A stretch of 64,000 bases of DNA, taken from assembly GCF_027474405.1 (NCBI RefSeq), contig NZ_CP114871.1:3357001-3421000 (forward strand), written 5' to 3'. Positions 35,401-41,738 of this stretch are shown here, one piece after another. A model generated the notes under the pieces. The model was not told the DNA's origin. It did not search any database and saw only the letters and a program-made list of their open reading frames with translations. The position numbers and the translations under genes were made by a program. The stretch is from Caulobacter sp. NIBR2454 (GTDB taxonomy: Bacteria; Pseudomonadota; Alphaproteobacteria; Caulobacterales; Caulobacteraceae). How positions within the stretch are numbered: position 1 is the first letter of the stretch; each line of letters opens with the position of its first letter.

Positions 35401-35498
35401 CGCCGTTCTACAACGCGCCCCAGGGCGTGGGGTACGATCCCGCCAATGCTGATCCGCTAGGCCGGTTCATCTCGGCCCAGATCACCAAGCGCTGGTAG
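32484..35498 (+). CDS. STN-domain TonB-dependent receptor of the lasso peptide cluster
   Basis: 1004 residues with a signal peptide (MTRSTRSYLLAACAFAALGA, cleavage near AKAQ). An STN domain at about 30-110 (FNLAGGSLNDALIGLARTAK, PPQAALQTLLKGSGLVAIET) precedes the TonB box EEVVVTGSNIRG, the plug (VAEVLQALPQNFG, DLRGLGANATLVLVNGRRM, LLDGASALYGSDAVGG) and a barrel ending ISAQITKRW. In characterised Caulobacter/Asticcacaulis lasso clusters a receptor of this type is encoded beside the isopeptidase and is thought to import the lasso peptide. The STN domain implies that ligand binding is relayed through FecR to the ECF sigma factor. Confidence 0.94.
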   Translation: MTRSTRSYLLAACAFAALGALSAPPAKAQTNAGSIAFNLAGGSLNDALIGLARTAKLQLVYPSRLVAGRTVPPLNATLPPQAALQTLLKGSGLVAIETSPGVLIIKPAAEERGALLPASTPAGATQVIEPPAADPLAAPEPTRLEEVVVTGSNIRGVRDGASPIVVFNRDDIDRSGYATVAEVLQALPQNFGASASPDTAQLGSDPRASNGARATGVDLRGLGANATLVLVNGRRMAGTGSKGDFADVSAIPTAAISRVDVLLDGASALYGSDAVGGVVNIVLLDGYDGAETRARVGSAQGGAREHQVAQTLGRAWDGGQVLIAYEHQHRDRLAGAKRDYTRSADLRRFGGSDWRTPYAVPGTIVSSSLAPLYAVRPGPEGQPQFVAGQANLGEPRQGFSLIPQQDRHSVYTRLALDLTSRLQFDLDGRFSRRRFEADGSPAVAAAVVTAANPHFQSPSGAPTQIVAYSFSRELGPSRQRGVSESLGLSAGASLDFGRTWRAETYAAFAQELAISRTTNLVNSAFLNEALGRTADNLATSFSAARDGYFNPFGSGASNNAAILQFVGSGATLVKTRGQTATASLKIDGVLARSPGGDIKLAIGAQGRRESFQLGGSNFTGSASPSAIIRPLYERDVLAAFAELNVPIVGPDNRRPGAESLTLSLAGRVEHYEEAGSTTDPKIGVHWSPMEGLKLRATYGTSFRAPTLPELFDTYAISATNLPRGDGSTLIALFQSGGNDQLAPEKATTITAGFDYQPSWPPKARMSLTWFDTDYRDRIGQPANEYLSRALFDPSLASFVTLVRPGSSASDRALVESFLASPAYRNPGLVPADSFGAIVDGRYLNTASLHVSGVDLSASWRFDVGANRFDLKGDATWLMDYERAIASSAPVVELADTAEFPVDWRARGSLNWSRGPWAASTTISYVDDYGAGSTRVGSWTTVDVQARWQAPDTSGALTGVAIAVSAQNLFDRDPPFYNAPQGVGYDPANADPLGRFISAQITKRW

Positions 35499-35526
35499 CG
35501 GCGAGCCTCAGTCAAGGTCCTGCAAA

Positions 35527-38178
35527 ATGTCATCTCGCTCACTTGTGGGCGCGATCCTGCTCGCCTTTGCGTGTCTGGGAGCGCCCGCCTTTGCTCGACC
35601 CTTCACGGTCGAAGATTTGCTGGCCTCCCAGGCTTTTGGACGTGCGCTCATCGATCCAGGCGAGCGTTACCTCGTCTTCGAGCAGACGCAGGGGCTGCAG
35701 GCGCTGGATCACTATGTGGACACCGTCCCAGATCGGCTGTCCTCCGCGCGCATCATGGTTGTGGATCTGAACTCTTTGGCCCGCGCTCGGCCGTTGGTCG
35801 AAGACGCCGCCGTGCCGATCGCTTTCTCGCCCGACGGCTCCAAGCTCTTGATCCATCGCTTCGCCCGCCAGGCTCTTGAGGCGGGAGTCGTCGAAATGAA
35901 GAGCGGCCAGATCAGATGGCTCGGCGTCACGCCTGAGACGCCAAACCTTGGCCAGACGGCCCAATGGCTGGGCGAGGACGAACTGGTGATGGTCGCGCGA
36001 CCTGCGGGCTCGCAGCCGGCCTTGCTGCAATCGAACCTCTATCGCCGCGTCGTGCCGGAGCGATGGCGGCTTGCCGGCCAAGGCGTCGGGGTGACCACCT
36101 GGCGAGCAAGCGGGCGTTTTGGTGATCTTGAGCCAGGGCTGCAATCGGCGACCTTGTTGCGCATCGACCTTCGCACCGGCGTGAGGCGCGCCCTCGCCTC
36201 GGGCGCCTTCTACGATCTGCAGCTTTCCCGCTCAGGTCGCTATGTCGCCGCGGCCGAATTGACCGCTCCGCGTAGCCTCCAGCCGCACGACGGCCTTGAA
36301 GGCGCGGCGGCCCTTACGCGCCGCCGCGCTTTGCAGGTCATCGACCTGACCACGGAGGCGACGATCAACCCCTGCCCGGGCTGCGACCTGCTTCCGCAAC
36401 TGCTCGACTGGGCGCCGCAAGGCCCCGACCGCTTGCTGGTGTTCGCCCGACGGGACCGCGAGGCGTGGAGCGAAGGCCGCTTGTGGGTCATCGACCCCGT
36501 CGCAAAATCGGGACGGCCGGTCGCGGACAGCCGGCTAAAGCCTCGCCTGGATTACGTCTCGGGACGAATGCCCAGGGTGAGCGCAGTATGGCTCGGCCAA
36601 GATCCTCTCGTCTTGAATTCGGACGCCGCCGGCCGTGGCGAGTGGCTGCGTCTGAGCGATCATGGTGCGGGCAAGCTGTCGGATGCGCCGGATTTGGCCG
36701 CTGCTGCGCTAACCGTCATCGGCGATGATCAGGCGCTGCTATCGGCGCAAGGCCGCATATGGAGCTTGGGTCCGATGGGTCGCGAGCGTCCTTTGGCGAC
36801 CGGCGCGCTTGCGCCATACCTTCGCTCGCCGATCTATCCGGTCGCACCCAGGCAAGCCGTATCGCAGGGCAAGTTCGTCGTAGCTCGCGCGAACGACCGC
36901 TTCCTTCGCATTGACGCCCGCGGCGAGCGCGGCGGTTCCAGACCGGCTGCGCCTAGCGATATCCTGGCCGCAGCCTCACCCCACGTGTGGGCTTGGATCG
37001 CAACGCGCCCGGACGGCACGCGCGCCCTGCTGACGCAAAGGGACGGCGCGGCGCCTGTGGAACGCTCACGGATCAACACACACCTGGCCGGTGTAGACCT
37101 GATCAATCCACAGCCCGTCATGCATCGCGGCCCGTCTGGCGAGGCCCTGACCAGCTGGCTCTATCGGCCGCCGGCCGCTAGCGTTGAAAGGCCCGCGCCC
37201 CTGGTGGTCATCCCCTACCCCGGATCGGTCCACCCGCGCCCCCCGACCATGCAGGGTGGAGCCACCCTCACCCAGACCCCCAGCGCCCAAGTCCTCGTCG
37301 CAGCAGGCTATGCGGTGCTTGTTCCAAGCTTGCCCAGAGCCGCAGGCGCCGAGCCGGCCCTGGGCCTCGCCGACCAGATCTTGGAGGTTGTCGATGAGGT
37401 CGTCGCACTGGGCGGAATCGACCGCCATCGCCTGGCGCTGTGGGGCCATAGCTTTGGGGGCTACACCGCCCTGGCGGTGGCGACCCAAACGGATCGCTTT
37501 GCAAGCGTGATCGCCCAAGATGGCGTCGCCGATCTCATTGGCATGTGGGGCGCCCTGACGCCCGAGGAGCGCGTCGCGCCCGATCACCCTGACTATCTGA
37601 TGGGTCCTGGATGGGCCGAGGCTGGCCAAGGGGCGATGGGGGCTCCGCCTTGGGCCGATCCTGATCGATACGTACGCAATAGTCCCTTGATGGCCGCCGA
37701 TCGTGTGACCGTTCCGGTCCTTCTCATCCACGGCGATCAGGATTTCGTGGGGCTTGATCAGTCCGAGGCGATGTTTAGGGCCCTGCAGCGGCAGGGAAAG
37801 GACAGCGCCCTGGTGACCTTTTGGGGCGAGGGCCATGTGCTCTCAAGCCCCGGCGCTCAGCGAAAACTCTATGACGCCGTCCTGATGTGGTTGGGACGTA
37901 CGCTTAGGGAGGGTCAGCAAGGCGAGCCGGGGACCGGGCGACCCGCTCTTCCCAATGACGAAGCCAGCCTTCAAGGACTGCGGCCTGCAGGATTTCCAGC
38001 TGCCCGCCTGTCCAGATCATTTGCGAGGGATCCAGCGCAGCCTCTAGGCGCGGCCGGTCGACCATACCCAGAGCTGCAAGGCGACCATCCAGCAGGTGCG
38101 GCTTCAGAAACCCTAGGCTTGAGGTCACCACCCTCGCGTAGAAGGACGCGGCGCTGCCTTTGGAGCGTCGATGGATGA
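35527..38178 (+). CDS. atxE-like: Lasso peptide isopeptidase (prolyl-oligopeptidase fold), 3' end overlaps convergent cyclase gene
   Basis: 883 residues as annotated, with a signal peptide (MSSRSLVGAILLAFACLGAP, then AFARPFTVEDLLA). An N-terminal beta-propeller region (about 30-520) is followed by an alpha/beta hydrolase with ALWGHSFGGYTALAVAT (nucleophile Ser642), LLIHGDQDFVGLDQSEAMF (Asp739) and FWGEGHVLSSPGA (His770). This is the AtxE-type enzyme that opens the isopeptide bond of threaded lasso peptides, and its position between the receptor and C/B/A genes supports it. The family fold ends near residue 794 (RTLRE); the last ~90 residues are Pro/Arg-rich, lie antisense to the cyclase gene and look like readthrough past a lost stop or a frameshift. 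Confidence 0.9.
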   Translation: MSSRSLVGAILLAFACLGAPAFARPFTVEDLLASQAFGRALIDPGERYLVFEQTQGLQALDHYVDTVPDRLSSARIMVVDLNSLARARPLVEDAAVPIAFSPDGSKLLIHRFARQALEAGVVEMKSGQIRWLGVTPETPNLGQTAQWLGEDELVMVARPAGSQPALLQSNLYRRVVPERWRLAGQGVGVTTWRASGRFGDLEPGLQSATLLRIDLRTGVRRALASGAFYDLQLSRSGRYVAAAELTAPRSLQPHDGLEGAAALTRRRALQVIDLTTEATINPCPGCDLLPQLLDWAPQGPDRLLVFARRDREAWSEGRLWVIDPVAKSGRPVADSRLKPRLDYVSGRMPRVSAVWLGQDPLVLNSDAAGRGEWLRLSDHGAGKLSDAPDLAAAALTVIGDDQALLSAQGRIWSLGPMGRERPLATGALAPYLRSPIYPVAPRQAVSQGKFVVARANDRFLRIDARGERGGSRPAAPSDILAAASPHVWAWIATRPDGTRALLTQRDGAAPVERSRINTHLAGVDLINPQPVMHRGPSGEALTSWLYRPPAASVERPAPLVVIPYPGSVHPRPPTMQGGATLTQTPSAQVLVAAGYAVLVPSLPRAAGAEPALGLADQILEVVDEVVALGGIDRHRLALWGHSFGGYTALAVATQTDRFASVIAQDGVADLIGMWGALTPEERVAPDHPDYLMGPGWAEAGQGAMGAPPWADPDRYVRNSPLMAADRVTVPVLLIHGDQDFVGLDQSEAMFRALQRQGKDSALVTFWGEGHVLSSPGAQRKLYDAVLMWLGRTLREGQQGEPGTGRPALPNDEASLQGLRPAGFPAARLSRSFARDPAQPLGAAGRPYPELQGDHPAGAASETLGLRSPPSRRRTRRCLWSVDG

Positions 38179-39676
38179 CGCTGCCTGGCAACTGATCGCA
38201 AAACAGCCGTCGGGCTAAACCCCGATCACGGCCTTCAAGGGTCAGCTGCGAGACCGGCAAGCGCAGCGCCGCCTCGACCACGGGTTGGGCCAGCAACGGC
38301 TGGCAAAGGTCCAGCTCTGCGCCGCGGTGGGTCGCCGTGAAATAGGCCTGGGCGGATATCAGTCCCTCAATCTGCAGACGCTTGGCCGGCCAGCGCTCAA
38401 GACCCAGCGTCCACGGGTGGTCCTCTGCGGTCGCACCGTCAGAGACTGCGAATCCAAGCGTCGGCATGCCCGTCGGCGCGGACCCACGCCGCAGCGCGCC
38501 AGCCAAAAGCGCCCACACCGAAATCCCATTGCGGCGCGCAGTTTGCGCCAAGCTCTGTGGTCGCAGAGCGCCGAGACCAATTCGGCTCAGCTCATCGACC
38601 AGCACCAAGGGCGTCGCATATCGGAAGAAGACGCTGTCGCCGCCCTGCCCGGTGAAGATTTGATCAGCCCCAACAGCCCGGGCGTGTTGGATCAGGTCTT
38701 GCTCGTAAAGCCCGTCCAGGGCGCTGAGGCTGGGACGCACGCTTGTGACGGCGGCGTCGGGGATACGGGTCAGAACCAGATCGGGCCGCTCAGCTTCGTG
38801 GAGCGGGACGTCCAACTTGCTGGCGACGTCACGCGCATATCTTCGCTCATCGCCTTCACCGGCGTCGAAGAAGTAGTTGAGCGCGTGCAGCCCCCCGGAG
38901 CGCACCTCCCTGAGCGCCGCCATCACAATGGCGGAATCCAAACCGCCTGAGAGCTCCGCCAGTATCGGTCGATGGGGCGAGGTCAGGGCCGAGACCGTGG
39001 TGATGACCGCATCGCGAAGGTCCTGTGCCGCCGCCTTCGGCTGCTGGCGCTCAACGCCGACAAAGGTTTGCGGCCGCCAGATCATCCGTGCGGCCTCAGC
39101 CGCCTCCACCGCCTGGAGCGCGCCAGGATTGACGGCCACGACGCCTTTCAAGCCCAGGGCGCCAACCTCAGCCGAGCGGTCGAGCAACATGCGATGCACA
39201 TGAGGATAGTCGATGGCCAGGACAGGGAGGAAGGCGGCGGCAAGCCAGTCTGGAAGGGTCGAGGCCACGAACGCCAACCCGCCCGCTCGCCAGGTGACGC
39301 AGTCGAGCATCCCCGAAGGATCTCGAAACGCCTGGACGCCCTGGTCATCTGCGCCGCGAACGACGGCGACATAGCGTCCCCAATAGTGACGACATAGGCT
39401 TTGGCAGACGACCTCCGCGGACGCCTGCGGTGTGCTGATCGCGCTCACGCGACCTTGAAGCGGCCCGCTCGCGCCGCGTTCGAAGAGATCGCCGATGATC
39501 ACGCCGCGTCGCGCTGGAAGCGGCCTCACGCGCATCGCCGAGGCTTTGGGCGCCAGTACGGCCCACCCATGGTCGGCTGCGATCGGCGACCACTCAGAAT
39601 TGGCGGCGGCGATCCTCTGGACGGCCAACGAGACCTGCTCTCGAGCTCCTCCGAACACCGCCAGATAGTCGCGCAT
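37904..39676 (-). CDS. Lasso peptide cyclase (C protein, asparagine synthetase-like)
   Basis: 590 residues from ATG 39676, overlapping the B gene stop (TGATG). It is homologous to AsnB but lacks the N-terminal catalytic cysteine of the glutaminase (it starts MRDYLAVFGG), as lasso C proteins do. The ATP-pyrophosphatase loop is ILAELSGGLDSAIVMAAL, SGGLDS at about residues 243-248; further synthetase-domain blocks are HALNYFFDAGEGDERRYARD, GADQIFTGQGGDSVFFRYA and QPLLAQPVVEAALRLP. It adenylates the side chain of the ring acidic residue (predicted Glu8) and forms the isopeptide bond with Gly1. The 3' end overlaps the convergent isopeptidase frame by 275 nt. Confidence 0.93.
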   Translation of the reverse strand: MRDYLAVFGGAREQVSLAVQRIAAANSEWSPIAADHGWAVLAPKASAMRVRPLPARRGVIIGDLFERGASGPLQGRVSAISTPQASAEVVCQSLCRHYWGRYVAVVRGADDQGVQAFRDPSGMLDCVTWRAGGLAFVASTLPDWLAAAFLPVLAIDYPHVHRMLLDRSAEVGALGLKGVVAVNPGALQAVEAAEAARMIWRPQTFVGVERQQPKAAAQDLRDAVITTVSALTSPHRPILAELSGGLDSAIVMAALREVRSGGLHALNYFFDAGEGDERRYARDVASKLDVPLHEAERPDLVLTRIPDAAVTSVRPSLSALDGLYEQDLIQHARAVGADQIFTGQGGDSVFFRYATPLVLVDELSRIGLGALRPQSLAQTARRNGISVWALLAGALRRGSAPTGMPTLGFAVSDGATAEDHPWTLGLERWPAKRLQIEGLISAQAYFTATHRGAELDLCQPLLAQPVVEAALRLPVSQLTLEGRDRGLARRLFCDQLPGSVIHRRSKGSAASFYARVVTSSLGFLKPHLLDGRLAALGMVDRPRLEAALDPSQMIWTGGQLEILQAAVLEGWLRHWEERVARSPARLADPP

Positions 39677-40341
39677 CACACGGCCAGGATGGGTGTGTAG
39701 CGCTCGAGACGATCGACGGTGTCGTCGAGGACCAGGTCGCCAATCTGGAGCCATGAGTGAGCTTCGAAGGGCCACGTCCGAAAGCCCAGGACCAGGGTCG
39801 CATCATGGCCGCAGCGCCGAAGCACCGACAAAAGAACGTAGGAGCGATAGAGGCACTGCCCCTGAAACGGGAGCCACGGAAGGATCGCCCCAAACGCCGC
39901 AACGGCCGGTTCTAGATTCTGCTCGTCGGCTCCGCAGGGTACGGGCCTTGCAGCTTGCACGTCCGCTATCACCTGGGCGAAGTCGATGCGATTGAAGCGA
40001 TGGCCAGCACGCAGCGCCCAGCACCATGTCGCGGCGTTTCGGAGCAGGCCGGTCCGGGTACTTAGCCGCCGCAAGTCCCGTATCGGCTTGTCTGGAAGGT
40101 GCGGCGCTGGAGCACCGGGGCCGCGCGCCAGCAGACCCGCGCCTTCCAGCTCCGCGGCGAGGCTGGGCTCGATCCAACACGCGGTGGAGCCTGCAGACCG
40201 GATTTTATCTGCAGCGTCGGGAAGGCAAAAATAGACGCCGCGATGGGCGTCGAGCAGCGCCAGATCGCGGGCTCGAAAGGCGGCGTAAACACCGGGTGCG
40301 AAGCTATGCATGATCAAGCAAGCGGAAGACGGGGCGAACAT
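39676..40341 (-). CDS. Lasso peptide B protein (fused RRE and leader peptidase)
   Basis: 221 residues from ATG 40341; ATG 40311 (MHSFAPGVYAAF) is an alternative start. The N-terminal ~80 residues (LLDAHRGVYFCLPDAADKIR) are a PqqD-like RiPP recognition element that binds the leader. The C-terminal transglutaminase-like protease has WLPFQGQCLYRSYVLLSVLR with Cys163, FRTWPFEAHSWLQIGDLVLD with His195 and Asp206/207, the Cys-His-Asp triad that cleaves the leader after the TR motif of the precursor. The single fused B protein is the proteobacterial type. It sits between the precursor and cyclase genes, in one leftward operon. Confidence 0.93.
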   Translation of the reverse strand: MFAPSSACLIMHSFAPGVYAAFRARDLALLDAHRGVYFCLPDAADKIRSAGSTACWIEPSLAAELEGAGLLARGPGAPAPHLPDKPIRDLRRLSTRTGLLRNAATWCWALRAGHRFNRIDFAQVIADVQAARPVPCGADEQNLEPAVAAFGAILPWLPFQGQCLYRSYVLLSVLRRCGHDATLVLGFRTWPFEAHSWLQIGDLVLDDTVDRLERYTPILAV

Positions 40342-40353
40342 CAGTCCGCCCCG
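40330..40353 (-). promoter_or_regulatory. Hairpin between lasso precursor and B gene
   Basis: 7-bp stem CGGGGCG/CGCCCCG (40330-40336 and 40347-40353) with a 10-nt loop, extended by CGGA/TCCG (40323-40326 and 40355-40358) across a small bulge. It starts 8 bp after the precursor stop. If B starts at 40341, its ATG is in the loop. A stem here would protect or partly terminate the message so that precursor is made in excess of B and C. Confidence 0.6.
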
Positions 40354-40360
40354 CTCCGTC

Positions 40361-40480
40361 TCAGTTCAGTGCCGCGACTTCACGGCCGCCCGGCAGGAAC
40401 TCCGGATCGCCCAAGATCTCGCCGCGCGTCAGGTGCTTGGCGTCGCCGCAGATCAGGCGGCCTTTTGTCAGAGTGGTCAT
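40361..40480 (-). CDS. Lasso peptide precursor A
   Basis: 39 residues, too short for routine gene calling. It starts at ATG 40480 behind GGAGG with 5-nt spacing; an in-frame ATG at 40492 (MEAK) has no ribosome site. The leader is MTTLTKGRLICGDAKHLTR with the conserved Thr at -2 before the cleavage site. The core is GEILGDPEFLPGGREVAALN: Gly1 and Glu8 can form an 8-residue macrolactam, leaving a 12-residue loop and tail. The G-x3-G-x-P-E ring and the GRE in the tail resemble caulosegnin I (from memory), but the sequence is different. It lies directly upstream of B and C. Role: antimicrobial or signalling peptide, unknown. Confidence 0.9.
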   Translation of the reverse strand: MTTLTKGRLICGDAKHLTRGEILGDPEFLPGGREVAALN

Positions 40481-40598
40481 CTTCGCCTCCATCTTTTGGA
40501 CATCCGCGAAATTGCGGACGCTCAATGGGGCGCGCCGAGGGGGCGGTTTTCAAAGGATAGTCATTCAATCCGGCGCCGATGGCCTGGGACCCAGACCA

Positions 40599-41093
40599 CT
40601 AATCAGCGAGAAGTTCTCGGCAAAGTTCAAGCGCCTTGCTCAGGCGCCATTCAACCGTCTTGACCGATATGCCCTGGTGTTCGGCGATTTCCTTGTAGGT
40701 GAGCCCAACGATCCGGCTCAACACGAACGTCTCTTGAAGCGCCTTTGGCATCGCGAGGATGACCTGCTTGAGGGCGAGCGCTTCAATTTGGCAAGCCGGC
40801 TCGGCGCGAGCGAATTCTGCCGGGACATCGACGATGACCCCCTTTGATTTAGCCTTACCTGCTAGCACAGCAGACAGCGCTACTCGCAGGAGGAAAGCTT
40901 TGGGGTGCCTGATAGGTGAATGCGCCCGCGAGACGAGCCGGCGGAAGGTCTCTTGGACAACCTCGTCGAGAAAATCCGGAGCGACTTTTGTCCGCAGAAC
41001 CCGGCGCAACCATCGCCCATGCCGCTCGTAGAGGGCCAGAACGCTTGCCCCCTCAGCAGTATCGGCGGTTGGATCGACAGGCAGTGGATGCAT
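40599..41093 (-). CDS. ECF sigma factor of the lasso cluster
   Basis: 164 residues from ATG 41093 (MHPLPVDPTADTAEG). A longer frame from TTG 41129 would run through an operator-like palindrome and was rejected. Region 2: LYERHGRWLRRVLRTKVAPD then FLDEVVQETFRRLV and HPKAFLLRVALSAVL; region 4: MPKALQETFVLSRIVGLTYK then EIAEHQGISVKTVEWRLSKA. It lies 118 bp upstream of the precursor start on the same strand. The matching FecR is at 31391-32380, beyond the receptor and isopeptidase, so sigma and anti-sigma bracket the system. Confidence 0.92.
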   Translation of the reverse strand: MHPLPVDPTADTAEGASVLALYERHGRWLRRVLRTKVAPDFLDEVVQETFRRLVSRAHSPIRHPKAFLLRVALSAVLAGKAKSKGVIVDVPAEFARAEPACQIEALALKQVILAMPKALQETFVLSRIVGLTYKEIAEHQGISVKTVEWRLSKALELCRELLAD

Positions 41094-41106
41094 AGCGCCA
41101 CGCGAA

Positions 41107-41138
41107 TATCCCAATATGGGATAACCCAAAACGGGTTC
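41107..41138. promoter_or_regulatory. Two adjacent operator-like inverted repeats (O1, O2)
   Basis: O1 at 41107-41123 is TATCCCA-ATA-TGGGATA, a perfect 7-bp repeat with 3-nt spacer. O2 at 41122-41138 is TAACCCA-AAA-CGGGTTC, the same layout with mismatches. They lie 14-45 bp upstream of the sigma start and 37-68 bp upstream of the first XRE gene, so a bound repressor would block both divergent promoters. A third copy (41423-41437) precedes the second XRE gene. Confidence 0.7.
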
Positions 41139-41174
41139 TATTGAAAGTGCCGACGTCCATTTGAGGCATCGGCC

Positions 41175-41423
41175 ATGGCTTCTTCGGTATTCACCGAAGA
41201 CTATCGCGAGCTACTTGCGATCCTTGTGGAAGCACGGGTTGCGTCGGGTCTTAGCCAGGAAAAGGTCGGCGCCAAACTCGGCAAGCCTCAGAGCTTCGTG
41301 TCCAAGAGCGAAAATGGCGAACGTCGCGTGGATGTTGCCGAGTTCTGCAATTTGGCGGAGGCGATGGGTCGCTCGCCGGTAGAGCTATTCGATGAATTTC
41401 TAAAGCGCCGCAAAGGCGCGTGA
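41175..41423 (+). CDS. Small XRE-family regulator (copy 1)
   Basis: 82 residues made up of one Cro/C1 helix-turn-helix: SVFTEDYRELLAILVEARVA, then SGLSQEKVGAKLGKPQSFVS and KSENGERRVDVAEFCNLAEA. It is a paralog of the next gene, sharing the VFTE-Y opening and the SxVSKxExGERR-DV-EFC pattern. It is divergent from the lasso sigma factor gene with the O1/O2 repeats between them, and probably binds them. No signal-sensing domain is fused. Confidence 0.92.
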   Translation: MASSVFTEDYRELLAILVEARVASGLSQEKVGAKLGKPQSFVSKSENGERRVDVAEFCNLAEAMGRSPVELFDEFLKRRKGA

Positions 41424-41437
41424 TCCCATTTTGGGAT
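41423..41437. promoter_or_regulatory. Operator-like inverted repeat O3
   Basis: ATCCCA-TTT-TGGGAT, perfect 6-bp arms with the same 3-nt spacing as O1, 44-58 bp upstream of the second XRE gene and touching the stop codon of the first. A second short repeat, CCGA-TAT-TCGG, follows at 41440-41450. Expected to mediate autoregulation by the XRE proteins. Confidence 0.65.
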
Positions 41438-41480
41438 ATCCGATATTCGGTTTCAATGAGGTGACCATCGCCACTCGGCC

Positions 41481-41738
41481 ATGGTCATGCCCGCCTCAGT
41501 CTTCACGGAAGAATATCAGCGTCTCCTATCCGTGATGACCCAAGCCCGCTTGGAAAAGCGGGTTACGCAGGTCGAGTTGGCGGAACGACTTTCGCGCCCA
41601 CAGAGCTATGTGTCGAAGTATGAGCGCGGCGAACGTCGGATCGACGTCATCGAATTCTGCGACATAGCTCGAGCGCTAGATTTTGACCCAATACAGTTGC
41701 TGCGATCGGTCCTGGAAGCGGGCCGAAGCCGGGCTTAG
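41481..41738 (+). CDS. Small XRE-family regulator (copy 2)
   Basis: 85 residues from ATG 41481 (ATG 41487 is also possible). One helix-turn-helix: [60 protein letters not shown]. About half its residues match copy 1, so they are tandem duplicates, possibly able to heterodimerise. The DNA-recognition helix ([10 protein letters not shown] versus GKPQSFVSKS) is conserved enough to predict a shared operator. Its stop overlaps that of the convergent sugar transferase gene. Confidence 0.92.
   Translation: MVMPASVFTEEYQRLLSVMTQARLEKRVTQVELAERLSRPQSYVSKYERGERRIDVIEFCDIARALDFDPIQLLRSVLEAGRSRA

Noticed and set aside
37904..39676. True asparagine synthetase
   Set aside because: The N-terminal glutaminase cysteine is absent, and the gene is coupled to a lasso B protein and precursor.
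40481..40492. Upstream ATG of the lasso precursor (MEAK start)
   Set aside because: No Shine-Dalgarno sequence precedes it, while GGAGG inside this stretch serves the ATG at 40480.
40380..40568. 62-codon - strand frame overlapping the lasso precursor
   Set aside because: Different frame from the precursor, Pro/Arg/Asp-rich, no ribosome site and no leader or core features.
40581..40597. GG(C/T)CTGGG repeat near the sigma gene stop as another XRE operator
   Set aside because: The half-sites are in the opposite order (TGGG then CCCA) and almost without spacer, unlike O1-O3.
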